Shown piece by piece: positions 18,183 to 26,911 of a stretch of 36,186 nucleotides of DNA (position 1 is the first letter of the stretch; every line of letters begins with the position of its first letter). This DNA is from Candidatus Woesearchaeota archaeon (GTDB lineage: Archaea > Nanobdellota > Nanobdellia > SCGC-AAA011-G17 > GW2011-AR20): contig JACOZR010000020.1 in the NCBI GenBank assembly GCA_016181245.1, forward strand, positions 1 through 36,186, read 5' to 3'. A program made the position numbers and the translations under genes. The notes under the pieces are model-generated. The model searched no databases and had not been told where the DNA came from. It saw nothing but the letters and a program-made list of their open reading frames with translations.

Positions 18183-18278
18183 AGCCCTGTAGTGTAGCGG
18201 TCAAGCATGCAATTTAAGCATAAGGCTCTGGCTGATAGGAGACACCTTGTGACTCTGGTTCGAATCCAGACAGGGCTA
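18183..18278 (+). tRNA. tRNA-Gln(CTG) with two BHB introns (18213-18223 and 18232-18243)
   Basis: Spliced: AGCCCTG TA GTGT AGCGGTCAA GCAT G CAAGG CTCTGGA CCTTG TGAC TCTGG TTCGAAT CCAGA CAGGGCT A (73 nt); full cloverleaf. Confidence 0.9.
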
Positions 18279-18932
18279 ATTTTTTGGCTGTAAAAGCTCC
18301 CACTTTCCCTCTGAAATTATTTCTACTTTATTATTAACAATTTTTATTGCTGTATTGTCATCAATTGCATACAATGGCTTAGAAAGAGTTTTCATTTGCT
18401 CTTTGAGAATTTCTACCCTAATTTTAGGAAAATGCTCAGAATTTAAGTGTGGTCTTATCAAGAAATCTACATAGCCTAATCCCTTCATATCTTTCATGAG
18501 TTTTAAATCTTCATAATACAAAATTTTTGAGCTACTCACAGAAAGTACAGGATTGGCCACAATGCTTCCAGCACTGATTCCCACATACACTCTTGTTTTA
18601 AGCAACTCTGGAAGCCATTTTTCTAGCCCAGATTTCTTAATCCAATACATCAAGTGAAAAGTATTCCCTCCGCCAAAAACAAGGATATTTGCTTTCTTTA
18701 ATCGTGGAAGCCACAGCTGCTTCTTTAGCGCAGATATATCCACAATATCTACAATTCCAAGCTGTTGGCAGTTTACTAGATCATTGATCAGCCACTCTTT
18801 GCTACTATCTTCTACATTTGCCGCAGTTGGGATGAATGCAATTCTGTTCTCCTTTTCTGGTCTTACCAGATCTCTGAGTGCATTACGCAAGCTTTTGTTG
18901 GTCAAGCCTCCAGAAGTTAACAAGAGTTTCAT
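18276..18932 (-). CDS. Peptidase S51 / dipeptidase E-like
   Basis: VFGGGNTFHLMYWI and VGISAGSIVANP nucleophile-elbow motif. Confidence 0.85.
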   Translation of the reverse strand: MKLLLTSGGLTNKSLRNALRDLVRPEKENRIAFIPTAANVEDSSKEWLINDLVNCQQLGIVDIVDISALKKQLWLPRLKKANILVFGGGNTFHLMYWIKKSGLEKWLPELLKTRVYVGISAGSIVANPVLSVSSSKILYYEDLKLMKDMKGLGYVDFLIRPHLNSEHFPKIRVEILKEQMKTLSKPLYAIDDNTAIKIVNNKVEIISEGKWELLQPKN

Positions 18933-19006
18933 GGTATTCTTAATATTAGTGCATTTATTTGCTTTTCCTATAGTTTTTTAAAGGATTTTTTGTTTATCAT
19001 CTCAAA

Positions 19007-19112
19007 GCCCTGTTAGTCTAGCCCGGTCAATCTTAGAACCGATAGGACACGACCCTCTCATGTACAGTAACAAAGAAAGGTCGAAACCCGAGTTCGAATC
19101 TCGGACAGGGCA
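19007..19112 (+). tRNA. tRNA-Glu(CTC) with two introns (D-loop 19030-19043; anticodon loop 19061-19077)
   Basis: Spliced: GCCCTGT TA GTCT AGCCCGGTCAA GGAC A CGACC CTCTCAA GGTCG AAAC CCGAG TTCGAAT CTCGG ACAGGGC A (75 nt). Confidence 0.88.
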
Positions 19113-19145
19113 AATTATTTTAATAAAAGGAATTAAAATTAAATC

Positions 19146-19436
19146 ATGGCAAGTTACAAAAGATTGTGTTATAGATGTAAGAAAAATTATGTTCCTGCTT
19201 CTTGGAAAGATAAGTTTGTTACATGTTATGACTGCACAAAAAAGGAAAGTTCTGTCGAAATCCAGGATCCAAAGATGAAAGAATTATTCAATATCCCGGA
19301 AGATTACTATAAAGAAAACTCTTTTTTGAGGAATATAAAGCTAAGTTATATCAGATATAACAGCTTGACAGATAGGCAAATAGAAGCTTTTAAAGAAACT
19401 GTAAAAAAATTAAAGAATAATCCCAAGAAAAAATGA
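19146..19436 (+). CDS. Small zinc-finger-like protein
   Basis: CYRCKKNYVPASWKDKFVTCYDC: two CxxC pairs. Confidence 0.7.
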   Translation: MASYKRLCYRCKKNYVPASWKDKFVTCYDCTKKESSVEIQDPKMKELFNIPEDYYKENSFLRNIKLSYIRYNSLTDRQIEAFKETVKKLKNNPKKK

Positions 19437-20128
19437 AAATAGCAATACTCGGTGATCCTCATGGAAAAATTCCTAAACTAAAAAACGCAGATCTCATTCT
19501 CTGTACAGGAGATTTAGGAAAAGCTGATTTAATAAGGAGCTACTTTTTCAAATACACATTAAAAGAAATAGATTGGCATAAAGTAGTATCTAAAAAAGAA
19601 GTAAGAGCAGCATATGAGCAGTTAGTTGATAGTTCAATAGAGGTTATAAGGACTTTAGGCAATACAGGAATTCCAACTTTATTAGTTCTTGGAAATGCAG
19701 AAATGTCAAATAGAGAAATAGAAAAATTAAACAAAGATTTCGAGTTTAAATTAAGATCTCAAGAAAATGAAATTAAAAAATTTAAAAATATTAAGGTAAT
19801 AAATAAAAAAATAATAAATTTCAAAGGTTTAAAAATAGCAGGTCTAAGTTTTTTTAGAAAAGAAAAATCAGTTAAAAAATTCTTAAGCAAGGCTAAAAAT
19901 CTGGATATTTTATTAATACATAACCCCCCCTATAAAATACTTGATACAGCAATAAATAAAAATCTAAAAAGACCAAAACATCTAGGAAGTAAAATAATTT
20001 TATCGTATATCAAATCAAAAAAGCCAAAGTATGTTGTATGCGGTCATATCCATGAAGCAAAAGGTGTAGAAAAACTCAATAATACTACAATAATAAATGC
20101 AGGTCAAAAAAGCACCATTTATCTTTAA
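19433..20128 (+). CDS. Metallophosphoesterase (calcineurin-like)
   Basis: GDPHGKIP, CTGDLG, LGNAE, IHNPP, CGHIHEAKG motifs. Confidence 0.88.
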   Translation: MKIAILGDPHGKIPKLKNADLILCTGDLGKADLIRSYFFKYTLKEIDWHKVVSKKEVRAAYEQLVDSSIEVIRTLGNTGIPTLLVLGNAEMSNREIEKLNKDFEFKLRSQENEIKKFKNIKVINKKIINFKGLKIAGLSFFRKEKSVKKFLSKAKNLDILLIHNPPYKILDTAINKNLKRPKHLGSKIILSYIKSKKPKYVVCGHIHEAKGVEKLNNTTIINAGQKSTIYL

Positions 20129-20206
20129 GAATAGATCTTCTAAACGCTTTACAAAGTTTTATATAAATTTTGTCTGACTAATTATTATTTTCAGGGGGTA
20201 ATTAAA

Positions 20207-21115
20207 ATGAATGAAGACTGTTTAAGAGAAAAAGTTGAAAAATATTCTGTTCTAAAATCACAAGGAAAATTATCAGAAGAGAGAGAAGGAGCATTAGCAA
20301 CATTTAACGAAGTAATGGACCTGTTAGAAGAAGGTAGATTAAGAACTGCTAGCAGAAGAGACGAAGAGTGGGAAGTTAATTTATGGGTAAAGCAAGGAAT
20401 CATGCTTGGATTTCCATTAGGCAATGTAACAACATACAATGGTAGTGCAGATATTAGTTTCGTCGATAAAGAAACTTTTCCATTAAGAAGAATTACCCCC
20501 GAAATGGGCATAAGAGTAGTTCCACCTTCTGTAGGTTTAAGAAGAGGTTCTTTTGCAGGCAAAGGAACAGTATTCATGCCACCAGCATATGTCAATGTTG
20601 GAGCCTATGTTGGAGATGGCACTATGGTGGAGAATTTGGCAGGAAGTTGTTGCCAAATTGGAAAGGATTCACACATAAGTGCGGGGGCAGTTATCGGAGG
20701 AGTACTCGATCCCATAGAAGCAACACCAGTAATTTTAGGAGACAATGTTTTACTCGGAGAAGGTTCAGGAGTAACTCAAGGTTCAAGATTAGGTGATTTA
20801 GTCACATTAACACCAGGAGTGCATATATCAAAAGGAACTCCAGTAATAGACCCTATAAGGGGAATAGCATATCCTAACAAAGGAATGATAACCCTAGAAA
20901 GAACGAGGATAGGGGGGATTAACTTCTATACTCTCGATAAGGTAATAGACGAAAAAGATCCTTCATATGGACCAGAAGTACCAAGAGGAGCATTAGTGAT
21001 ATCTGGAGTTATGTTATCGAGTACAGGAACTCTAAAAACAGTACCCATGGTAACAAAGTATATAGAAGATAAAAGCCAAAGGGCTTATGCGCTAGAAGAA
21101 GCTTTAAGGAGTTAA
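20207..21115 (+). CDS. dapD: Tetrahydrodipicolinate N-succinyltransferase-like (DapD), left-handed beta-helix
   Basis: RVVPPSVGLRRGSFAGKGTVFMPPAYVNVGAYVGDGTMVENLAGSCCQIGKDSHISAGAVIGGVLDP; Shine-Dalgarno GGGGGT upstream. Confidence 0.9.
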   Translation: MNEDCLREKVEKYSVLKSQGKLSEEREGALATFNEVMDLLEEGRLRTASRRDEEWEVNLWVKQGIMLGFPLGNVTTYNGSADISFVDKETFPLRRITPEMGIRVVPPSVGLRRGSFAGKGTVFMPPAYVNVGAYVGDGTMVENLAGSCCQIGKDSHISAGAVIGGVLDPIEATPVILGDNVLLGEGSGVTQGSRLGDLVTLTPGVHISKGTPVIDPIRGIAYPNKGMITLERTRIGGINFYTLDKVIDEKDPSYGPEVPRGALVISGVMLSSTGTLKTVPMVTKYIEDKSQRAYALEEALRS

Positions 21116-21120
21116 TTTTA

Positions 21121-22257
21121 ATGGGCTTTAATCCTTCACATAGATTAGATGGAATAGAAATTTCTATAATTAGAAAAATAAATGCCTTAGCAAAACCTTC
21201 AACTATTAACTTGGGAATAGGTCAACTTCCTTATAGGGCTCCAGGACCATTAATACAAGCAGGCATAAAAGCATTAGAAAAAGGAGTTATTCAATACACC
21301 ACAAATGCAGGAAATGCAGAATTAAGACAGTTAATAGCAGAAGAACATCCTCGTCTATATGAAAGAGGAGTAAACCCAGAAGACGTGATTATCACTACTG
21401 GTGTTGAAGAAGCTCTCTCAATTGTTTTTGCAGCAAGTCTGAATCCAGGAGATGAAGTATTGATTCCAGAAATATATTTTTCTGTTTATGATCCACTTGC
21501 AAGGTTTTATGGGGCTACACCAAGAACATACAAACTCGATGAAACTTTTTCTTTAGATCTAGAGGATATAGAATCTAAAATAAACCCAAGAACAAAAATA
21601 ATTGTAATCAATAGTCCTGCAAATCCAACAGGAAAAATTTTAAGACAAGATGAATTATCAAATCTAGCAGAAATCATTCTTTCACACAGAGACCTGTATG
21701 CTGTTTCAGATGAAGTTTATTCTCATCTTTATTTTGGAGAAGAAAAGCCACAATCTATTGCGCGATATTCAGGTAGGGTTATTATAACTGACGGAATATC
21801 TAAAAGATCTAGTGCTACAGGACTAAGGATAGGGTGGACAATAGCTCCACAAGAAGTAACAAGAGAACTAATTAAGGTGCATCAGTACATGGTAACATGC
21901 GCATCATCAATATCCCAAGCTGCAGCTATTCCAGTTCTAAGGGGAGAATGTTTAGAAAGTGAAGAGAAATACAGAAGATCATTAAAGGAAAACAGAGATT
22001 CAGCCATACAACTTTTATCCGAGATTCCAGATATGGATTTGGTATCTCCAGAAGGAGCATTTTATTGTTTTCCAAATATCTCTAGATTCGGGGATTCAAT
22101 GGATGTTTCTTTGAAACTATTAAATGAGTGTGACGTTTTAACAATTCCAGGTATTGCTTTTGGCGAAAAAGGTAAACATCATATAAGACTATCCTATGCA
22201 GTAGGCAAAGAAAAATTGTGCGAAGGCATAACGAGAATGCAAAAGGTTTTACAATGA
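21121..22257 (+). CDS. Class I/II PLP-dependent aminotransferase (DapC-like position)
   Basis: NSPANPTGK, SDEVYSHLYF, SKRSSATGLRIGW (PLP-Lys); co-oriented with DapD. Confidence 0.9.
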   Translation: MGFNPSHRLDGIEISIIRKINALAKPSTINLGIGQLPYRAPGPLIQAGIKALEKGVIQYTTNAGNAELRQLIAEEHPRLYERGVNPEDVIITTGVEEALSIVFAASLNPGDEVLIPEIYFSVYDPLARFYGATPRTYKLDETFSLDLEDIESKINPRTKIIVINSPANPTGKILRQDELSNLAEIILSHRDLYAVSDEVYSHLYFGEEKPQSIARYSGRVIITDGISKRSSATGLRIGWTIAPQEVTRELIKVHQYMVTCASSISQAAAIPVLRGECLESEEKYRRSLKENRDSAIQLLSEIPDMDLVSPEGAFYCFPNISRFGDSMDVSLKLLNECDVLTIPGIAFGEKGKHHIRLSYAVGKEKLCEGITRMQKVLQ

Positions 22258-23546
22258 ATCCATCAGATATCAGTTCATCATTTCAACAATCAGATTCTGG
22301 ATTTAAAATTTCTGGATTAGACTTAGAAGAAATTGTTCACACAACGGGAACCCCAGTATTCGTATACGATGCAGAAACAATAAGAAATAAATATCATCAC
22401 TTAAGGGAGAATCTCCCAACTGAAGTAGATATTTTTTACGCTATGAAAGCTAATCCCGCATTAGCTGTAGTGAAATTGTTAACTAACATGGGAACGGGTG
22501 TAGAAGTAGCATCGAGAGGAGAATTACTTGCCTGTCAAATGTTAGATATCAATCCAGAAAACATAGTTTTTGCAGGACCTTCTAAAACAGATGAAGATTT
22601 GAGAACTGCAATTGACATGCAAATCCGTTCAATAAACGTAGAAAGCTTTGAAGAATTGAAAAGAATATCTCATTTAGCTCAAATAAGAGGAATAACTGCT
22701 AGAGTAGAATTAAGAATCAATCCTGAATTTGAAGTCAAGGGAGCTACAGTAAACATGGGTGGCGGCCCAAAGAAATTTGGAATAGACGCAGAAAAGCTTG
22801 ATGATAGATTCATGGCTGATGCTCTTGGTCTACCAAACATAAACATCCAAGGTCTTCACGTTTTTTCTGCAACAGGAATTCTTAATCAAGAGGGGTTTTT
22901 ACAAAATTTAGAAAGCTGCTTTAGCTTAGGCGCAAAATTAAATAAATATTTTTTAGTAAAATCAATAGATGTTGGTGGTGGGTTAGGCATACCATATAAA
23001 GATGGCGAAAGAGAGCTCTCAATTGCAGGAATTAGAGACAAGATATTACAAATGTTTGAAACATATTGGTTTATTAGAGACAATGGAACTAGAATAATAC
23101 TAGAGCCTGGAAGATACCTAGTGGGGCAAAGCGGGATATATGTAACAAGAGTAGAGTATACCAAAGATTCTAGGGGTGTTGATTATGTCTTGATAGATGG
23201 AGGAATACATCATCTTTTAAGACCAGCATTAATAGGGTCGAGTCATCCAACATTTAATTTAACAAGAAGAAGCGCTGAAGAAACATCATACGGTCTTGGT
23301 GGATGTTTATGCACTTCCACTGACTTTTTAGCAGAACAAGTTAAATTACCTTTATCAACATCGAGAAATGATTTAATCGGGATATTCTGTTCAGGAGCGT
23401 ATGGATTCACAGAAGGAATGCCTCTTTTTTTAAGCCACGATATTCCAGCAGAGGTTCTTGTTCACAATAATACTTATTCAATAATAAGACCAAAAGTTCC
23501 AATAGAAGAAGTGTTAAATCAACAAATAGTTCCAGATAATTTGTAA
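22254..23546 (+). CDS. LysA-fold type III PLP decarboxylase (diaminopimelate decarboxylase homologue with atypical active-site motifs)
   Basis: FYAMKANPALAVVKLL; DVGGGLGIPY; LEPGRYLVGQSGIYVTRV; CTSTDFLAEQ and SGAYGFTEGMPLFLSHDIPAEVLV instead of the usual CESxD / GAYG..MxSxYN; ATG overlaps previous stop. Confidence 0.88.
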   Translation: MNPSDISSSFQQSDSGFKISGLDLEEIVHTTGTPVFVYDAETIRNKYHHLRENLPTEVDIFYAMKANPALAVVKLLTNMGTGVEVASRGELLACQMLDINPENIVFAGPSKTDEDLRTAIDMQIRSINVESFEELKRISHLAQIRGITARVELRINPEFEVKGATVNMGGGPKKFGIDAEKLDDRFMADALGLPNINIQGLHVFSATGILNQEGFLQNLESCFSLGAKLNKYFLVKSIDVGGGLGIPYKDGERELSIAGIRDKILQMFETYWFIRDNGTRIILEPGRYLVGQSGIYVTRVEYTKDSRGVDYVLIDGGIHHLLRPALIGSSHPTFNLTRRSAEETSYGLGGCLCTSTDFLAEQVKLPLSTSRNDLIGIFCSGAYGFTEGMPLFLSHDIPAEVLVHNNTYSIIRPKVPIEEVLNQQIVPDNL

Positions 23547-23547
23547 A

Positions 23548-24681
23548 TTACCTAAAATAACTTTTTATCTTTTCAATTTTCTCACTTACTATTGTATTTA
23601 ACATATTATAATGACTGTCAAAAATAGACAAGAAAGTATCTAAAATTTTAGTCGGTCTTACAATTATGCTTTGTAAAACTTCTTTATTCAAAATCATTTC
23701 AGCATTCAGAGCATACATTTCATCTTTATCTTGTTTAAAGTGTAGAACAGAAAACATAGTCTCACCAGTATCAATTTTTGATTTTAACCTAACAGAAAAT
23801 ACAACACCGGCATTTTCAGCTTTAATCCCCTCTTCTTTATCAGTTTCAGGATCATATAGTGTAGCAATAACATCTCCTTTTTTTACAGCATCACCAAGCT
23901 CAACTTTCACATCTAATAGTCCAGAAAAAGGCGCCCTATATCCATACCTATAATCTAAAACAAACTGCCTGATAGGCACATCAATCAAACCATTGAGCAT
24001 TTTTTTATAAATTAAAACATTCCTTATTCCCCTAATTCCTTCAGCAACATGTTTATCCCAAATTTTAATTCCTCCTCCAACTTCAACAGTCAAAACAGGA
24101 ATTTTATGTTTTTTGTAAGATTCAATAGCTAACATTCCAGGTTTTCCCTCTCTTTCCAATATTAAATCAGTCCCAAAAATCCTGCTAAGTTCAGCAACTT
24201 CAGGAGCTTCTTTACTGTTCAAAACCCTAGAATGCGGAAGTAAAATATTCTCAGCATTAGAATCATGACAGTCAATACCAAAATCACATTTCCTTACTAC
24301 CTCTTCAAAGAAAGTCTTGGCAATTACCTCAGAAGCAGATTTTGGATTTTTTTTACTAAACTGCCTGTTAATATCTCCATTATCTAAAGGTACATATCTC
24401 ATACTATTTCTAAAGCCCAAGGTATTAATAACTGGAATGACAATTAACCTCCCACTTAATGATTCAGGGCTAATAGTCTCTTTAATATTCCTGACTATCT
24501 CAATTCCATTAACTTCATCTCCATGCATTCCAGCAGAAATAAAAGTAGTAGGTCCATCTTTAACCCCGGAAATTATGAATATAGGAATTTTAACTTTTAG
24601 ATTACCTAACTTAATTTCTAAGAAGCCTTTTGTTTTTTTACCTCTTACTTCCTTACATGTTCCTATCTGCAAGTTTTCCAT
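23548..24681 (-). CDS. Succinylglutamate desuccinylase/aspartoacylase family (M14) deacylase with C-terminal lipoyl-like beta domain
   Basis: SAGMHGDEVNGIEIVRNI, TVEVGGG, RAPFSGLLDVKVELGDAVKKGDVIATLYDP. Confidence 0.85.
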   Translation of the reverse strand: MENLQIGTCKEVRGKKTKGFLEIKLGNLKVKIPIFIISGVKDGPTTFISAGMHGDEVNGIEIVRNIKETISPESLSGRLIVIPVINTLGFRNSMRYVPLDNGDINRQFSKKNPKSASEVIAKTFFEEVVRKCDFGIDCHDSNAENILLPHSRVLNSKEAPEVAELSRIFGTDLILEREGKPGMLAIESYKKHKIPVLTVEVGGGIKIWDKHVAEGIRGIRNVLIYKKMLNGLIDVPIRQFVLDYRYGYRAPFSGLLDVKVELGDAVKKGDVIATLYDPETDKEEGIKAENAGVVFSVRLKSKIDTGETMFSVLHFKQDKDEMYALNAEMILNKEVLQSIIVRPTKILDTFLSIFDSHYNMLNTIVSEKIEKIKSYFR

Positions 24682-24721
24682 AAAGTACAACTTTTTAAAT
24701 TAATATAATAACCTTTTGATT

Positions 24722-25426
24722 ATGAATTTAGACCAGCATTTCATGATAGACGAAGATTTGTGTAAAAGAATAGTTTCTTACCTAAATATTAAGTCCAATG
24801 AAGCGGTATTAGAAATAGGCCCCGGCAAAGGAGCTTTAACTAAATACTTAACAAAAAAAACTAAAAAACTAGTTTTAGTAGAAATAAGCTTCGAATTAAC
24901 AAGCGAATTAATGAATAAATTTAAAGAAGCTAGAATAATAAACGAATCAATAACGAAGTTTAAAGAGTTAAATTTTGACAAAATAATAGGAAACTTGCCT
25001 TATTCTGTAACAGAATCAATAATGAATATTCTGCTAGCAAGTAAATTTGAATTAGCAGTTTTCACAGTTCCTAATAATTTTCTAAAAAAAGGATTATTAA
25101 CTTTATTAATGCCAAAATTCTTTGATATTGAAATTTTAGAAGAAATAAAAAAAACTTCTTTTGATCCTCAACCAAAGGTAAATTCTAAAGTAATAAGAAT
25201 AAAACACAAAGAAATGAATGAAGAAGAAAAAATAATAAAAGAGATTTATTTGCAATCTGATAAAAAATTAGAAAATGCTTTCAGAGAATCTTATTGCAAA
25301 ATATTAAAGTTAACAAAAAAAGAAGCTAAAGCAAGAGTTTCAAAATTAGACTTTTCAGATAAAAAAGTTTACACTTTAAACTTAGAAGAATGGAAGGAAA
25401 TAATTAAAGGAATAGAGCAGATTTAA
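24722..25426 (+). CDS. ksgA: 16S rRNA adenine dimethyltransferase (KsgA/RsmA)
   Basis: LDQHFMID, VLEIGPGKGALTKYL, IIGNLPYSVTESIM, SFDPQPKVNSKVIRI. Confidence 0.93.
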   Translation: MNLDQHFMIDEDLCKRIVSYLNIKSNEAVLEIGPGKGALTKYLTKKTKKLVLVEISFELTSELMNKFKEARIINESITKFKELNFDKIIGNLPYSVTESIMNILLASKFELAVFTVPNNFLKKGLLTLLMPKFFDIEILEEIKKTSFDPQPKVNSKVIRIKHKEMNEEEKIIKEIYLQSDKKLENAFRESYCKILKLTKKEAKARVSKLDFSDKKVYTLNLEEWKEIIKGIEQI

Positions 25427-25450
25427 ATAAATATTAGTTTTTTAAATTCT

Positions 25451-25867
25451 ATGGATTGCCCATTCTGTAATATTAACAAAGAAAAAACAAGAATAATAAA
25501 AGAAAAGAGTAAAACTTTTGTGATTCTAAGCAATCCGAGATTAATGCCAGGACACTTATTAATTATTCCAAAAAGGCATGTAGAAAATCTTTCAGAATTA
25601 AGTACGGAAGAAAGAAAAGAATTATTTGATACATTAATAGAGTTTCAGGAAAAAATATTAAAAAACATAGCTTCAGGTGTTGATATGAGACAAAATTATA
25701 GGCCATTTCAGAAACAAGACAACTTAAAGGTAAATCATTTGCATATTCATTTACAACCAAGAGAACTGTTTGATGAATTATATGAGAAATGTCAGATATT
25801 CGAAAAAAATGTCTTTAAAGAATTAAGTAAAGAAGAAATGGAAAAGTTTTCGAAATTATTAAAGTAA
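25451..25867 (+). CDS. HIT-family protein
   Basis: DCPFCNINKEKTRII ... MPGHLLIIPKRHVENLSEL ... NHLHIHLQPRE (HxHxH). Confidence 0.9.
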   Translation: MDCPFCNINKEKTRIIKEKSKTFVILSNPRLMPGHLLIIPKRHVENLSELSTEERKELFDTLIEFQEKILKNIASGVDMRQNYRPFQKQDNLKVNHLHIHLQPRELFDELYEKCQIFEKNVFKELSKEEMEKFSKLLK

Positions 25868-25877
25868 AAAGACATAA

Positions 25878-25960
25878 GCGCCAATAGTCTAGTGGTTAAG
25901 ATAGGGCCTTCCCAACAAAGGAAAAAGGCTCTGACCGGGGTTCAAATCCCCGTTGGCGCA
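25878..25960 (+). tRNA. tRNA-Gly(CCC) with an 11-nt BHB intron (25915-25925)
   Basis: Spliced: GCGCCAA TA GTCT AGTGGTTA AGAT A GGGCC TTCCCAA GGCTC TGAC CGGGG TTCAAAT CCCCG TTGGCGC A (72 nt). Confidence 0.93.
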
Positions 25961-25992
25961 TTTAAAAGATGAGCTCATCTCTGTAGATTAAT

Positions 25993-26307
25993 TTATTTAG
26001 ATTTTTCTAGTAATTTTAGCCCAGCCCGATATTCTTCTATCGTTTCTGTTGATTTTATCCCATCTGCAGCTGCTTCATTCATCATTTCACTTACAGTAAT
26101 TCCAGATTTTTCAGCTGCTTTATCCAGAGAACACCTTCCGTTCCTGTAAAGGCTTAGGTACTTATTTAATAATAATTGTTTTCTTCCTAATATTATCAAA
26201 TCCTTAAGCGCTTTTGTTTTATCCACATGCTCCTCTTTAGCAGTTTCTTCCACCATCCTAAGAATATCTTGCTCTAGTCTTGCTCCTAAAAATTCAACCT
26301 TTGTCAT
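25993..26307 (-). CDS. UPF0175-like antitoxin
   Basis: HTH-like KYLSLYRNGRCSLDKAAEKSGITVSEMMNEAAADGIKS; overlaps PIN-like gene. Confidence 0.75.
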   Translation of the reverse strand: MTKVEFLGARLEQDILRMVEETAKEEHVDKTKALKDLIILGRKQLLLNKYLSLYRNGRCSLDKAAEKSGITVSEMMNEAAADGIKSTETIEEYRAGLKLLEKSK

Positions 26308-26797
26308 TTTTTAAATCCTCCAGTATTATTTCAATTAAATTGTCTTCAAACCATCCATATTTTTTTAGTTTTTTTAATGCATTCATGGCTTTTTCTGAGG
26401 TTATCTCTCCTGTTCTAAATAAATGTGTAATTAATTCAAGGCTTCCAACTAAAGGAAGACTATTAACTTTAGACGCTTTTCTTCCCTGTAGATTATCTGT
26501 TGCTATTATAAACTTTTTTCCCATTCCAGCAGATATAGTTGAAGCTTCTCCCTCCCCCATATTAAAATCCCTCATTAGTTTTTCAGTTATTTTTCCGTTA
26601 CCTCTTATTATTTGGATTTTGTTGCTCGTCTTTAGATTTTCTATTAAAAATGAATCTTCTAGCATTTTTTCCTTTCCCTTTATTACTTCATTGTAAACTT
26701 GTTCTGTCATTTTTACTTCCACTACATTTGCCAAAGATTCAATTACTGACGATTTTGCTAGTAATATTGCTGTGCACGCGTCTATAGCTATTTTCAT
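26294..26797 (-). CDS. PIN-like DUF3368-type toxin
   Basis: IAIDACTAILLAKSSVIESLANVV...NMGEGEASTISAGMGKKFIIATDNLQGRKASKVNSLPLVGSLELI. Confidence 0.85.
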   Translation of the reverse strand: MKIAIDACTAILLAKSSVIESLANVVEVKMTEQVYNEVIKGKEKMLEDSFLIENLKTSNKIQIIRGNGKITEKLMRDFNMGEGEASTISAGMGKKFIIATDNLQGRKASKVNSLPLVGSLELITHLFRTGEITSEKAMNALKKLKKYGWFEDNLIEIILEDLKNDKG

Positions 26798-26821
26798 TTA
26801 ACAAAATTAAATAATGTTAAA
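26797..26821. promoter_or_regulatory. Inverted repeat TTTAACA-N11-TGTTAAA, candidate TA operator
   Basis: Starts at the toxin ATG and ends at the TATA-like element of the minus-strand operon. Confidence 0.5.
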
Positions 26822-26911
26822 TATATAAAGGTTTCGATAGATTTTATTTGCATAAAAAGATGTATAATTAATATTTTGGGTTTTGACACAACAAAACTAA
26901 ACAAGGCGCAT

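Noticed and set aside
19060-19278. Plus-strand ORF MYSNKERSKPEFESRTGQ...
   Set aside because: Begins inside tRNA-Glu and overlaps the better-supported zinc-finger ORF in another frame
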